Source: an uncultured Campylobacter sp.
GTDB taxonomy: Bacteria > Campylobacterota > Campylobacteria > Campylobacterales > Campylobacteraceae
Length of the DNA stretch: 13,492 nucleotides
Direction of reading: 5' to 3'
NCBI RefSeq assembly: GCF_938017705.1
Contig: NZ_CALIIS010000116.1
Location: 1 to 13,492 of the forward strand
Part shown: positions 7,556 through 13,492 of the stretch, piece after piece
How positions within the stretch are numbered: the first letter of the stretch is position 1
Layout of the letters: each line of letters starts with the position of its first letter
The notes under the pieces: generated by a model
What the model saw: only the letters and a program-made list of their open reading frames with translations
What the model was told of the DNA's origin: nothing
Database searches by the model: none
Program-made: the position numbers and the translations under genes

Positions 7556-8185
7556 TTGAACTCCTTGCCGATCGGAATTTTCTTGCAAGGAACCGCGCTG
7601 ATGCTCTCGCTCATCGTCGCGATCGGTGCGCAAAACATCTTCGTCATCTCCCAAGGTCTTGCAAAAAACCACGTCGCGGCGGTTTGCATGGTCTGCGCGC
7701 TAAGCGATGCCGTATTTACGGGTATAGGTATATTTTTAATCGGCGGTGCCCTTAAGCAAGGCTCGCTTCTTACCCAAATTTTAGGCATAGGCGGGATCAT
7801 ATTTCTGCTCTGCTACGCGCTAAGCTCGTTTTTTAGCGCCTATAAAGGCTCGCATTTTGCCAAGATCCAAAACTCGGCAAATAGCCCGCTAGCGCCCATC
7901 GTAGCCAAAGCTCTTGCGGTGACGCTTCTAAATCCGCACGTGTATTTAGACACCGTCGTGGTCGTGGGTTCGCTCGGCGCTACGATCGCAGATGCCCAAA
8001 AGCCGTGGTTTTACGCGGGAGTTATGTTTGTATCGTTTGCGTGGTTTTTCGGCTTGGGCTACGGCTCGCGGGCGCTTTCGAAGCTTTTTGCAAGCAGCAG
8101 AGCATGGCGTATAATCGACGCGCTGGTGGGAGTTTTGATGCTGTATATGGCGTATCTGATCGCGAAGTTTGTCTTTAAAATTTAA
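7556..8185 (+). CDS. LysE/ArgO-family amino acid exporter
   Basis: This 209-residue inner-membrane protein, with about six hydrophobic segments, has the family signatures GAQNIFVISQG (residues 24-34) and NPHVYLDT (126-133). The family exports basic amino acids such as lysine and arginine, driven by the proton gradient. The substrate here is not determined by sequence. I chose the TTG at 7556 (MNSLPIGIFLQG), preceded by AGAGG about 8 bases upstream, because it gives the usual family N-terminus and length. An in-frame ATG at 7457 would add 33 non-hydrophobic residues that overlap the previous gene. The gene starts 10 bases after the stop of the low-complexity membrane protein, so it probably belongs to the same operon. 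Confidence 0.88.
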   Translation: MNSLPIGIFLQGTALMLSLIVAIGAQNIFVISQGLAKNHVAAVCMVCALSDAVFTGIGIFLIGGALKQGSLLTQILGIGGIIFLLCYALSSFFSAYKGSHFAKIQNSANSPLAPIVAKALAVTLLNPHVYLDTVVVVGSLGATIADAQKPWFYAGVMFVSFAWFFGLGYGSRALSKLFASSRAWRIIDALVGVLMLYMAYLIAKFVFKI

Positions 8186-8224
8186 AATTTCACGCTAAAA
8201 TTCCGCATTCTTGATAAAGGATCT

Positions 8225-8713
8225 ATGATGAAAATTGAAATTGAAAGCGGGCTCGAACTAAAAGAGGCCTTGTGGCGCGTAGAGAAAGCTCTGCGACTAG
8301 TGACCGACAAGGACGGCAAAATCACATCGAGCGCGACGCTTTACGTGGGCAAACATTCGTTTTTAAATTTACTCGATACCAACCAGATCGAAAATATCCA
8401 AAACGCCTATGCGCGTGCCAGGACGGAATTTCGCGCGGAGATGCTGGGCGTACTGGAGAGCTTTTTATCCCAAGAAGATCCCGAGAAAGGCGCCGAATAC
8501 GCGCTATTTAATCAGCTCTACCAGATGGCGATGACCGCGGGCAGAAAGAGCGATATCTTTATCCACGTCCAAGGCATCAGCGAAAATGAGGTCGTGCTGC
8601 GCGTCTATCAGCGCTTCGAGCTTGACGACGGCGTGATAATCTACTACGCAGGCGGCGAGTTTAGCTACACTCTGGATGAAAATTTCGGCAAAATTTATCG
8701 CTACGAAATTTGA
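8225..8713 (+). CDS. Hypothetical protein, unrecognised
   Basis: This 162-residue soluble protein (161 if started at the second ATG, 8228) is not a family I recognise. AAAGGA at 8216-8221 is 6 bases from the 8228 ATG and only 3 from the 8225 ATG, so 8228 may be the true start. The N-terminus (IEIESGLELKEALWRVEKAL) and middle are amphipathic helices. The C-terminal half (VVLRVYQRFELDDGVIIYYAGGEF) is strand-rich, suggesting a small alpha/beta domain. There is no signal peptide or membrane segment. The gene lies 39 bases after the LysE-like exporter on the same strand and may share its transcript. Codon use matches its neighbours, which supports a real gene. Confidence 0.7.
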   Translation: MMKIEIESGLELKEALWRVEKALRLVTDKDGKITSSATLYVGKHSFLNLLDTNQIENIQNAYARARTEFRAEMLGVLESFLSQEDPEKGAEYALFNQLYQMAMTAGRKSDIFIHVQGISENEVVLRVYQRFELDDGVIIYYAGGEFSYTLDENFGKIYRYEI

Positions 8714-9011
8714 TTTTAGCGGTGCGGCGTGAGATCAGGTGCCTCTTCGATCGTAAATATTACGTCCGCATTATGCCTCTTTGCTGCAAGGCGCATAAAT
8801 TTAGACGCTCAAAACACAAGGCAAGTTTAAATTTAGGCAAACTTTCTACAACGATAGAATTCCGCTCGGTTAAATTTATCGTAATTCCAAATTTAAAGCT
8901 ACATGTAAATTTTTATCCTTCGATACGCAAATTTTACCCTACTGCCCGCCTGCCTTCGAGTTTGCCTTGTTTTGCGTTCGTCAAAATTTTAAGTCGAGCT
9001 CGCATGAAATT
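8714..9011. other. Convergent spacer without a recognisable gene
   Basis: This ~300-base AT-rich spacer lies between the convergent 162-residue gene and the minus-strand transporter. It holds many AAATTTA words and one imperfect dyad (8852-8881, CGATAGAATT against AAATTTATCG with one wobble and one mismatch). A plus-strand frame open to 9063 crosses it, but it has no ribosome binding site and low-complexity composition, and it overlaps the transporter gene. I see no tRNA or other RNA gene. Confidence 0.6.
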
Positions 9012-9971
9012 TTACTCCTCAGGCATGCAAATTTCGCCGCGCCGCATCGCTTTTACCGTATGAAAGCCCACGATACCTATAAAAACGCATAGGATGGCAA
9101 AACCCGCCGCTCCCGCAAACAAGAAAAATTTGATCCCGTTAAACTCAAACGCTCGCAAAAACGCGATGCTAGCCGCAGCCGTCGGGAAGGTAAACGCCCA
9201 CCACGAGAGGAAAAATTTAAGCCGCAAAAAGCTTTTAAACATAAAAAGGATGAGAAGCGCGAAAAATAGCGTGATGTAGAGCATGATCTTCGCCGTGACG
9301 TCAAAGCTGCCGGTGAGCTTGACGTAGTCCAAAAACGCCATCGCAGGCGGCGCGATCACGATAAAAAGCGTCGGGATAAATTTCTGCGGCATCTGATCGT
9401 GAAAGATGATGCGGTAAAACAAAACCGCAAAAAGTACGAGCCAAAAAAATATCCCGATCGCAAAGTAATACCACGCAAGCTCGCTCGCGGCGGGCGCTGC
9501 TAGCGGGACGAAGAGATTGCCCACGATCGGGATGAACCACGCTGGGTTTGAGTGCGCGATCTGGACGTTATTTTTGATCCAAAAAGACACGACGTGCAGC
9601 GTGATAAAGGTCTGAAACGCTACGCCCACGCAAAAAAGCGCGTCGTAAACTGGCGCGAATTCCCGCCAGAGCGAGGCTACTAGCAGCGTGCCGATCGAAA
9701 ATGCGGCGAAAAAATTTACGCGCACCGGATGGAAAAACTCCGCCTTGCAAGCCCCTGGGTATTTTATCAGCTTTGCCGCGTAACAAGCGCAGATGAGCGC
9801 GTACGCTAGGCTAGCCGCGCCGCGTAAAATCTCAAAAACCGCGCCTGAGATATCAAAGATCAAATTTAGCCGCTCATATGCGAGAGCTAGTCCGCCAAGC
9901 CCCATAACTACGGTGTAAAACATGATCGGAAAGTGCTGCAGCCAGCTTGGTTTTTCATCCTGCGTTTTCAT
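9012..9971 (-). CDS. SLAC1/TDT-family anion transporter
   Basis: This 319-residue integral membrane protein has about ten hydrophobic helices. It begins with the family-typical SWLQHFPIMFYTVVMGLGGLA and contains FHPVRVNFFAAFSIG, PAWFIPIVGNLFVPLA, ending in a cytoplasmic tail (MRRGEICMPEE). The pattern fits the TDT/SLAC1 family (TehA, plant SLAC1, yeast malate and sulfite exporters), which forms channels or carriers for small anions. The substrate cannot be read from the sequence. AAGGA lies about 7 bases before the ATG on the minus strand. The gene is divergent from the Crp/Fnr-type regulator across a 168-base region full of dyads, which suggests shared control. A role in exporting sulfite or another sulfur anion is a guess from the neighbouring sulfide:quinone oxidoreductase. 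Confidence 0.85.
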   Translation of the reverse strand: MKTQDEKPSWLQHFPIMFYTVVMGLGGLALAYERLNLIFDISGAVFEILRGAASLAYALICACYAAKLIKYPGACKAEFFHPVRVNFFAAFSIGTLLVASLWREFAPVYDALFCVGVAFQTFITLHVVSFWIKNNVQIAHSNPAWFIPIVGNLFVPLAAPAASELAWYYFAIGIFFWLVLFAVLFYRIIFHDQMPQKFIPTLFIVIAPPAMAFLDYVKLTGSFDVTAKIMLYITLFFALLILFMFKSFLRLKFFLSWWAFTFPTAAASIAFLRAFEFNGIKFFLFAGAAGFAILCVFIGIVGFHTVKAMRRGEICMPEE

Positions 9972-10032
9972 AATTTTTCCTTGTTTTTTCTAAATTTTAC
10001 CCCAATTTTAGCGCAATTTCGGTGAGTTAGTC

Positions 10033-10063
10033 ACAAAATAAATCAATGCTTAAAATATTTTGT
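10033..10063. promoter_or_regulatory. Dyad in the divergent transporter/regulator region
   Basis: ACAAAATA (10033-10040) and TATTTTGT (10056-10063) are perfect 8-bp complements separated by 15 bases. They are flanked by a second pair, CGGTGA (10020-10025) / TCACCG (10076-10081). The nested arrangement lies midway between two divergent genes and is a candidate operator region or cruciform. Which protein would bind is unknown. Confidence 0.4.
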
Positions 10064-10083
10064 AGCTAAATTTTATCACCGTG

Positions 10084-10097
10084 CTTTTACGTAAAAG
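10084..10097. promoter_or_regulatory. Perfect 14-bp palindrome, candidate operator
   Basis: CTTTTACGTAAAAG is a perfect palindrome without a spacer. It ends 4 bases before a consensus TATAAT (10102-10107), where RNA polymerase would sit on the spacer between -35 and -10. That placement fits a repressor or autoregulatory site of the adjacent Crp/Fnr-type gene. Confidence 0.5.
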
Positions 10098-10101
10098 AAA
10101 A

Positions 10102-10107
10102 TATAAT
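10102..10107 (+). promoter_or_regulatory. -10 box of the Crp/Fnr-type regulator gene
   Basis: TATAAT lies 32 bases before the ATG chosen for the regulator, directly after the 14-bp palindrome. No clear -35 box is seen. Confidence 0.6.
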
Positions 10108-10139
10108 TAAGAAAAGCCAAATTTAACCAAGGAGTGCGT

Positions 10140-10775
10140 ATGTTGGGAGACGAGCTAAAAGATACGCTAAAGCAACGGTTTACGTCTAAATTTACGCTTA
10201 GTGCGCAGGATGAAGAGGCAGTGTTAAAAAGCGCGACGCTAAAAAGCTTTAAAAAGGGTGAGAGGATATACCCAAAAGACAGCTGCCTTGGCTACGCGAT
10301 AATCATAAGCGGACGCGCTCGCGGGCTGGTTAGCACGAGTAATTTTAAAGAGATCACCGTCTTTAACCTACAAGACGGTGATAGCTGCATGCTGTGCGGC
10401 TTTTGCTCGCTAGGAGCGCTACAAGCGGAGATAAATTTGCAAATCGAAGATGACGTGCGGATGATTTTGATACCAAGAGAGATCTTTAAGAGGCTACGCG
10501 AAAACTATCCGCAGGTGGCAAATCACGCGCTAGAGCTCATGGCGACGCGATTTAGCTCGGCGATAACCGTTATGGATCAGACGCTGTTTTTGCCACTAAC
10601 TAGGCGAATAATAAATTTCCTCGAGCAAAACGGCGCGAAAAACGGGCTAAAGATCACGCACGAACAGATCGCAAACGACATCGCTAGCGCGAGAGAGGCG
10701 GTATCAAGAGCGCTAAAAGAGATGCAGAAAAAGGGGCTCGTCGAGCTAAAACGCGGAGTCGTGACATTAAGGTGA
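10140..10775 (+). CDS. Crp/Fnr-family transcriptional regulator
   Basis: This 211-residue protein has an N-terminal cyclic-nucleotide-binding-like beta-roll (about residues 15-115), a dimerisation helix (115-145) and a C-terminal winged helix (150-211). The recognition helix SAREAVSRALKEM holds Glu186, Ser189 and Arg190, the E-x2-S-R set of FNR. The sensor domain carries four cysteines: Cys49 and Cys83-x2-Cys86-x2-Cys89 in DSCMLCGFCS. Related regulators often have a Cys pair here (DSCxLSASC), so redox, metal or sulfur sensing is plausible but unproven. I use the ATG at 10140, 5 bases after AAGGAG (10129-10134), rather than the GTG at 10134, which falls within that ribosome binding site. It is divergent from the TDT transporter and 65 bases upstream of the sulfide:quinone oxidoreductase-like gene, both candidate targets. 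Confidence 0.9.
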   Translation: MLGDELKDTLKQRFTSKFTLSAQDEEAVLKSATLKSFKKGERIYPKDSCLGYAIIISGRARGLVSTSNFKEITVFNLQDGDSCMLCGFCSLGALQAEINLQIEDDVRMILIPREIFKRLRENYPQVANHALELMATRFSSAITVMDQTLFLPLTRRIINFLEQNGAKNGLKITHEQIANDIASAREAVSRALKEMQKKGLVELKRGVVTLR

Positions 10776-10806
10776 CTTTGTTACATATTTAAATTTTAAA
10801 ATGCGC

Positions 10807-10812
10807 TATGAT
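10807..10812 (+). promoter_or_regulatory. -10 box upstream of the sulfide:quinone oxidoreductase-like gene
   Basis: TATGAT lies 28 bases before the ATG and implies a separate promoter from the regulator gene. A TTAAC half-site (10813-10817) follows directly, but no matching second half is present. Confidence 0.45.
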
Positions 10813-10840
10813 TTAACAATAACTTCTAAAAGGAGCTTTT

Positions 10841-12195
10841 ATGCAAAGCATCGACAGAAGAGGCGTCTTGAAAATTTTAGGCGCGGCGGGGCTAGCGGCG
10901 GCGGGAGTCGCAGGGGCTAGCAAGCTAAATGCGGGAGAAAATGCGGACATCCGCGCAAATATCCTAATAATCGGCAGCGGTCTAGGCGGCATCAGCCTAG
11001 CGGCGAAATTACGACGAGATATGCCAAACGCCGAACTAACTGTCCTTGATAAGGACGAGTACTTCTACTATCAGCCCGGCTTTACGCTCATCGCAGCCGG
11101 TCACTATCTGCCCGAAGACATAACCTACGAAAAATCAAATTTGATCCCAGACGGCGTAAAATGGATAAAACAAAATGCCGCATCCATAGATCCGGCGGCA
11201 AATTCCGTCAAGCTAGAGGACGGGTCAAATTTGAACTACGACTACCTCGTGATAGCTAGCGGAGCGGAGTATGAGTTTGAGAGCGTAAAAGGACTTAGCG
11301 CCGACGATATCGGTAGCGACAACGTTACTTCTATCTACACGATCCCAGGCGCCGTTGCTATGTCTAGCATAATGAAAAAAGTCGGCAAAGAAGGCGGCAA
11401 GATAGTCTTTAGCGACAACAAAACACCGATGAAGTGTTCGGGCGCAAATAAAAAAGTAACGCTGCTAACCGAAGATATGGCGCGAAATTTAGGCAACAGA
11501 GACAAGCTTGATATCTCGATATACTCGGGTGCTCGGACTATATTTTCCGCTCCTGTTTATGCTAAAATGATAGAAGGGATGCTAGAGGAGCGAGACGTGA
11601 AGTATTTTACCTCGCATCAGCTGGTTGAGGTGGATAAAAGTGCTAATATAGCGGTATTTGAGCACGCTATGCCGTACCGCGAAAACGGCGAAAATAAACT
11701 CGCTAAAGAGCTAGTCGAAGTAAAATTTGACTACCTACACCTAGTGCCTCGCGTGAAGGCTTCTAAAATCTACGCCGATGCAGGGCTAAGCGTAGAAAAG
11801 GGTGATGTGGCAGGCAACTGGATTAGCCTCACGCGCGAGACGCTGCAACACTCGAAATTTAAAAATATATTCGCTATCGGCGACGTTTGCGGATTTCCCG
11901 CCGGTAAAACCGGAGCTAGTATACGCAAGATGTATCCAGTGCTGGCGCAAAATTTAGCCGACGTCATAAAAGGACGCGAACCGAGTGCTAGATACGGCGG
12001 CTACACCGCCTGCCCGCTACTAACGAAATTCAGCAGAGCGGCAAGGCGGTTATGGTGGAGTTTAACTGGACGGGCAAGCCCGAGCCTACGATAGCGTGCA
12101 TGGGCGCGACTCGCGAGAGCTACCTAAACTGGGCGATGAAGCTATATATGATGAAGCCGATGGTCATGCAAGGCATGATAAGAGGTCTAGCATAA
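10841..12195 (+). CDS. Tat-exported sulfide:quinone oxidoreductase-like flavoprotein, frameshifted
   Basis: The product begins with a Tat signal (DRRGVLKIL, residues 5-13, then an Ala/Gly-rich h-region), followed by the FAD-binding GSGLGG (45-50), a second FAD-contacting stretch (YLVIASGAEYEFE) and IFAIGDVCGFP. PMKCSGA (Cys199) and YGGYTACP (Cys391) match two redox cysteines of sulfide:quinone oxidoreductases and flavocytochrome c sulfide dehydrogenases. These enzymes oxidise sulfide to polysulfide and pass electrons to quinone or cytochrome; here the site would be periplasmic. In the first frame the protein ends at 12094 with an unlikely Arg/Ser/Trp-rich tail. The true C-terminus (VMVEFNWTGKPEPT ... 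MQGMIRGLA) continues in another frame to the TAA at 12193-12195, which abuts the next ribosome binding site. The break lies near 12030-12045. A real lesion and a sequence error cannot be told apart here. Confidence 0.88.
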
Positions 12196-12205
12196 AGGAG
12201 AGAAA

Positions 12206-12418
12206 ATGCAAAACGTCGGGATTTTAGATAAAACTATCCGCCTAGTAATCGCTGCGGTTTGGATATACGCATTTGGGTTCGTCTGCGAGTGCTGGCTATG
12301 GCTGGTCGGACTCGTGCCGCTACTGACAGCTGTTTACGGTTATTGTCCTCTTTATAAATTTTTTGGTATAAATACGTGTAAAAAATGTAAAAACAAAGAA
12401 AGGAAAACGCAATGCTAA
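12206..12418 (+). CDS. DUF2892-type small membrane protein, copy 1
   Basis: This 70-residue protein has the DUF2892 (YgaP-like inner-membrane) pattern: a short N-terminal NVGILDKTIRLVIA helix, a second helix LWLVGLVPLLTAVYGYCPLY, and a cysteine-rich Lys tail (CKKCKNKERKTQC). The GxxPLLTxxxGxCPxY motif is the family hallmark. Such domains are often fused to or encoded next to rhodaneses and sulfur-handling enzymes; their activity is not established. AAAGGAG at 12194-12200 overlaps the end of the sulfide:quinone oxidoreductase-like gene, so it is co-transcribed. The C-terminal CxxC and final Cys could bind metal or sulfane sulfur; that is a guess. Confidence 0.85.
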   Translation: MQNVGILDKTIRLVIAAVWIYAFGFVCECWLWLVGLVPLLTAVYGYCPLYKFFGINTCKKCKNKERKTQC

Positions 12419-12585
12419 GTAAAAAAACTAGGATAATAAGAGCTCTGATCGGACTAGCGATAATGATCGCGGGAGTGGTGTTTAACAGCTGGTGGGGGCT
12501 GGTCGGACTCGTGCCCTTTATCGTGGGCGTCACGGGATTTTGTCCCGCTTGCTACTTTTTAAACCGCTGTTCGCTAAAGCGTTAA
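12412..12585 (+). CDS. DUF2892-type small membrane protein, copy 2
   Basis: This 57-residue gene overlaps the end of copy 1 by 7 bases, starting at an ATG inside CAATGC. AAAGGAAA (12399-12406) lies within copy 1. The protein reads MLSKKTRIIRALIGLAIM, then WWGLVGLVPFIVGVTGFCPAC, then a short basic tail (NRCSLKR). It shares the helix-hairpin and the LVGLVP.(L/I)....G(Y/F)CP core with copy 1, so the pair looks like a diverged tandem duplication. It has Cys residues in CPAC and near the end. Function unknown; the tight overlap suggests equal production and perhaps a heterodimer. Confidence 0.83.
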   Translation: MLSKKTRIIRALIGLAIMIAGVVFNSWWGLVGLVPFIVGVTGFCPACYFLNRCSLKR

Positions 12586-12953
12586 ATTTAGCCGCGGTAT
12601 GCGGTTTGCTGCGCGCCGAGGCAAGAGGCACGATAAATTTAGCGGCGAAGTGAGGGGTTTTAAATTTTAAATTCTCCATGCTTCGCCGCGGGATGTTAAA
12701 TTTAAACTAGCCCTTTAAAGCTTAAAATTTTATCGCGCGATACAAGGCGGTAAATTTAATCTCATGCCGCCGTCAATCGGCATGCCGCTATCCGCGTAAA
12801 TTTTAACGCCGTGCTGCTTTCGATGTTCTTGTTAGGGTGGGTTTATATCCTGCGCCTGCACAACCAAACTCTATGATTAATCGCACTCACCTCTTAAAAT
12901 TCATCTTAAATTTGCTAAAATTGCAGCAAAATTTAAAATTTAAAGGAGCCAAA
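12586..12953. other. Gene-free spacer with two dyads and a possible gene remnant
   Basis: No intact gene or RNA is seen in these 368 bases. GCGGCGAAG (12642-12650) / CTTCGCCGC (12681-12689) is a perfect 9-bp inverted repeat with a 30-base AT-rich centre and may terminate the oxidoreductase operon. CATGCCG (12763-12769) / CGGCATG (12778-12784) is a 7-bp hairpin. On the minus strand, 12730-12831 reads as a 34-codon open stretch with a GMPIDGGMRLN segment that faintly recalls the C-terminal DGGM of short-chain dehydrogenases. A good ribosome binding site for the next gene is at the end. Confidence 0.6.
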
Positions 12954-13492
12954 ATGTCAAATATCTTAATCATAGGCGCGGGCGGCGTGAGCCAAGTCGC
13001 GACCGTAAAATGCGCGATGAACGCGGACGTTTTTACAAAAATCACATTAGCAAGCCGCACCAAAAGCAAGTGCGACGCGATCGCTAAGTTTATCAAAGAC
13101 CGCCTAGGCGTGCAGATCGATACCGCCCAAATCGACGCGGACGACACCGATGCGGTCGTAAATTTAATCAAAAAAACAGGCGCCGAGCTACTACTAAACG
13201 TCGCGCTACCGTACCAGGACCTAACGCTGATGGACGCGTGCTCTCGCGCCGGTATCCCATACATCGACACTGCAAACTACGAGCACCCCGACACCGCCAA
13301 ATTTGAATACAAGCTGCAGTGGGCGAAGGACGGCGAGTTTAAAGCCGCAAACACGATGGCGCTGCTGGGAAGCGGCTTTGATCCGGGCGTGACTAACGTA
13401 TTTTGCGCCTACGCACAGCAAAATTTATTTGACGAGATCGGCGAGATCGTCGGAAATTGGTTATTATTCCCCAAACGCTTAATAACACTCCT
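12954..13492 (+). CDS. Saccharopine-dehydrogenase-family protein, probable carboxy(nor)spermidine dehydrogenase (3' end missing)
   Basis: About 179 codons are visible, with the ATG at 12954 preceded by AAAGGAG (12942-12948). An N-terminal Rossmann fold (ILIIGAGGVSQVATVKCAM) is followed by ITLASRTKSKCD, ELLLNVALPYQDLTLMDAC, YIDTANYEHPD and LLGSGFDPGVTNVFCAYA. This is the pattern of the Campylobacter enzyme that condenses aspartate semialdehyde with a diamine to carboxyspermidine in the alternative spermidine pathway. The frame stays open to the window end. However, after GEI (about base 13449) the sequence reads VGNWLLFPKRLITL, where the family would continue with a DILDCNAGDHG-like stretch. 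The gene is therefore probably interrupted or chimeric at its visible end rather than simply cut by the window. Confidence 0.88.
   Translation, partial: MSNILIIGAGGVSQVATVKCAMNADVFTKITLASRTKSKCDAIAKFIKDRLGVQIDTAQIDADDTDAVVNLIKKTGAELLLNVALPYQDLTLMDACSRAGIPYIDTANYEHPDTAKFEYKLQWAKDGEFKAANTMALLGSGFDPGVTNVFCAYAQQNLFDEIGEIVGNWLLFPKRLITL

Noticed and set aside
8710..9063. 117-codon plus-strand ORF in the convergent spacer
   Set aside because: It has a composition typical of AAATTT spacer DNA and no recognisable motif or ribosome binding site, and it runs into the oppositely oriented transporter gene.
10134..10139. GTG at 10134 as the start of the Crp/Fnr regulator
   Set aside because: It overlaps the AAGGAG ribosome binding site, which is correctly spaced for the ATG at 10140.

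Overview
The window looks like chromosomal DNA of a Campylobacter species from the higher-GC, oral/anaerobic end of the genus (C. gracilis, C. showae or C. rectus-like). This is inferred from the selenocysteine formate dehydrogenase locus with its small twin-arginine partner protein, the AAATTT-rich spacers, the AAGGAG ribosome binding sites, and a saccharopine-dehydrogenase-family polyamine enzyme of the type found in C. jejuni. The species cannot be fixed from the sequence alone.

Bases 1-5800 are a formate dehydrogenase locus. It starts with the 3' part of a multi-cluster iron-sulfur protein, followed by a TorD-family chaperone that carries an unusual repetitive insert, and then a Rho-independent terminator. 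A new promoter with a conspicuous 5'-UTR dyad leads into a 65-residue Tat protein, then fdhA (read through an in-frame UGA as selenocysteine, with a SECIS-like hairpin just downstream), then fdhB and a strong terminator. No fdhC (cytochrome b) or fdhD follows.

Bases 5950-8713 carry a TraT-like lipoprotein, a membrane protein with a long low-complexity tail, a LysE/ArgO-family amino acid exporter and an unrecognised 162-residue protein. These are co-directional and closely spaced.

Bases 9012-12585 look like a separate, possibly sulfur-related module. A SLAC1/TDT anion transporter on the minus strand is divergent from a Crp/Fnr-type regulator with a Cys-x2-Cys-x2-Cys motif. Between them lie several dyads, including a perfect 14-bp palindrome just upstream of the regulator's -10 box. 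Next come a Tat-exported sulfide:quinone oxidoreductase-like flavoprotein, frameshifted near its C-terminus, and two tiny overlapping DUF2892 membrane proteins, the second too short for ordinary ORF listing.

The window ends in a carboxy(nor)spermidine dehydrogenase-like gene. Its last ~43 bases depart abruptly from the expected family sequence, as if an insertion or an assembly junction lies there.
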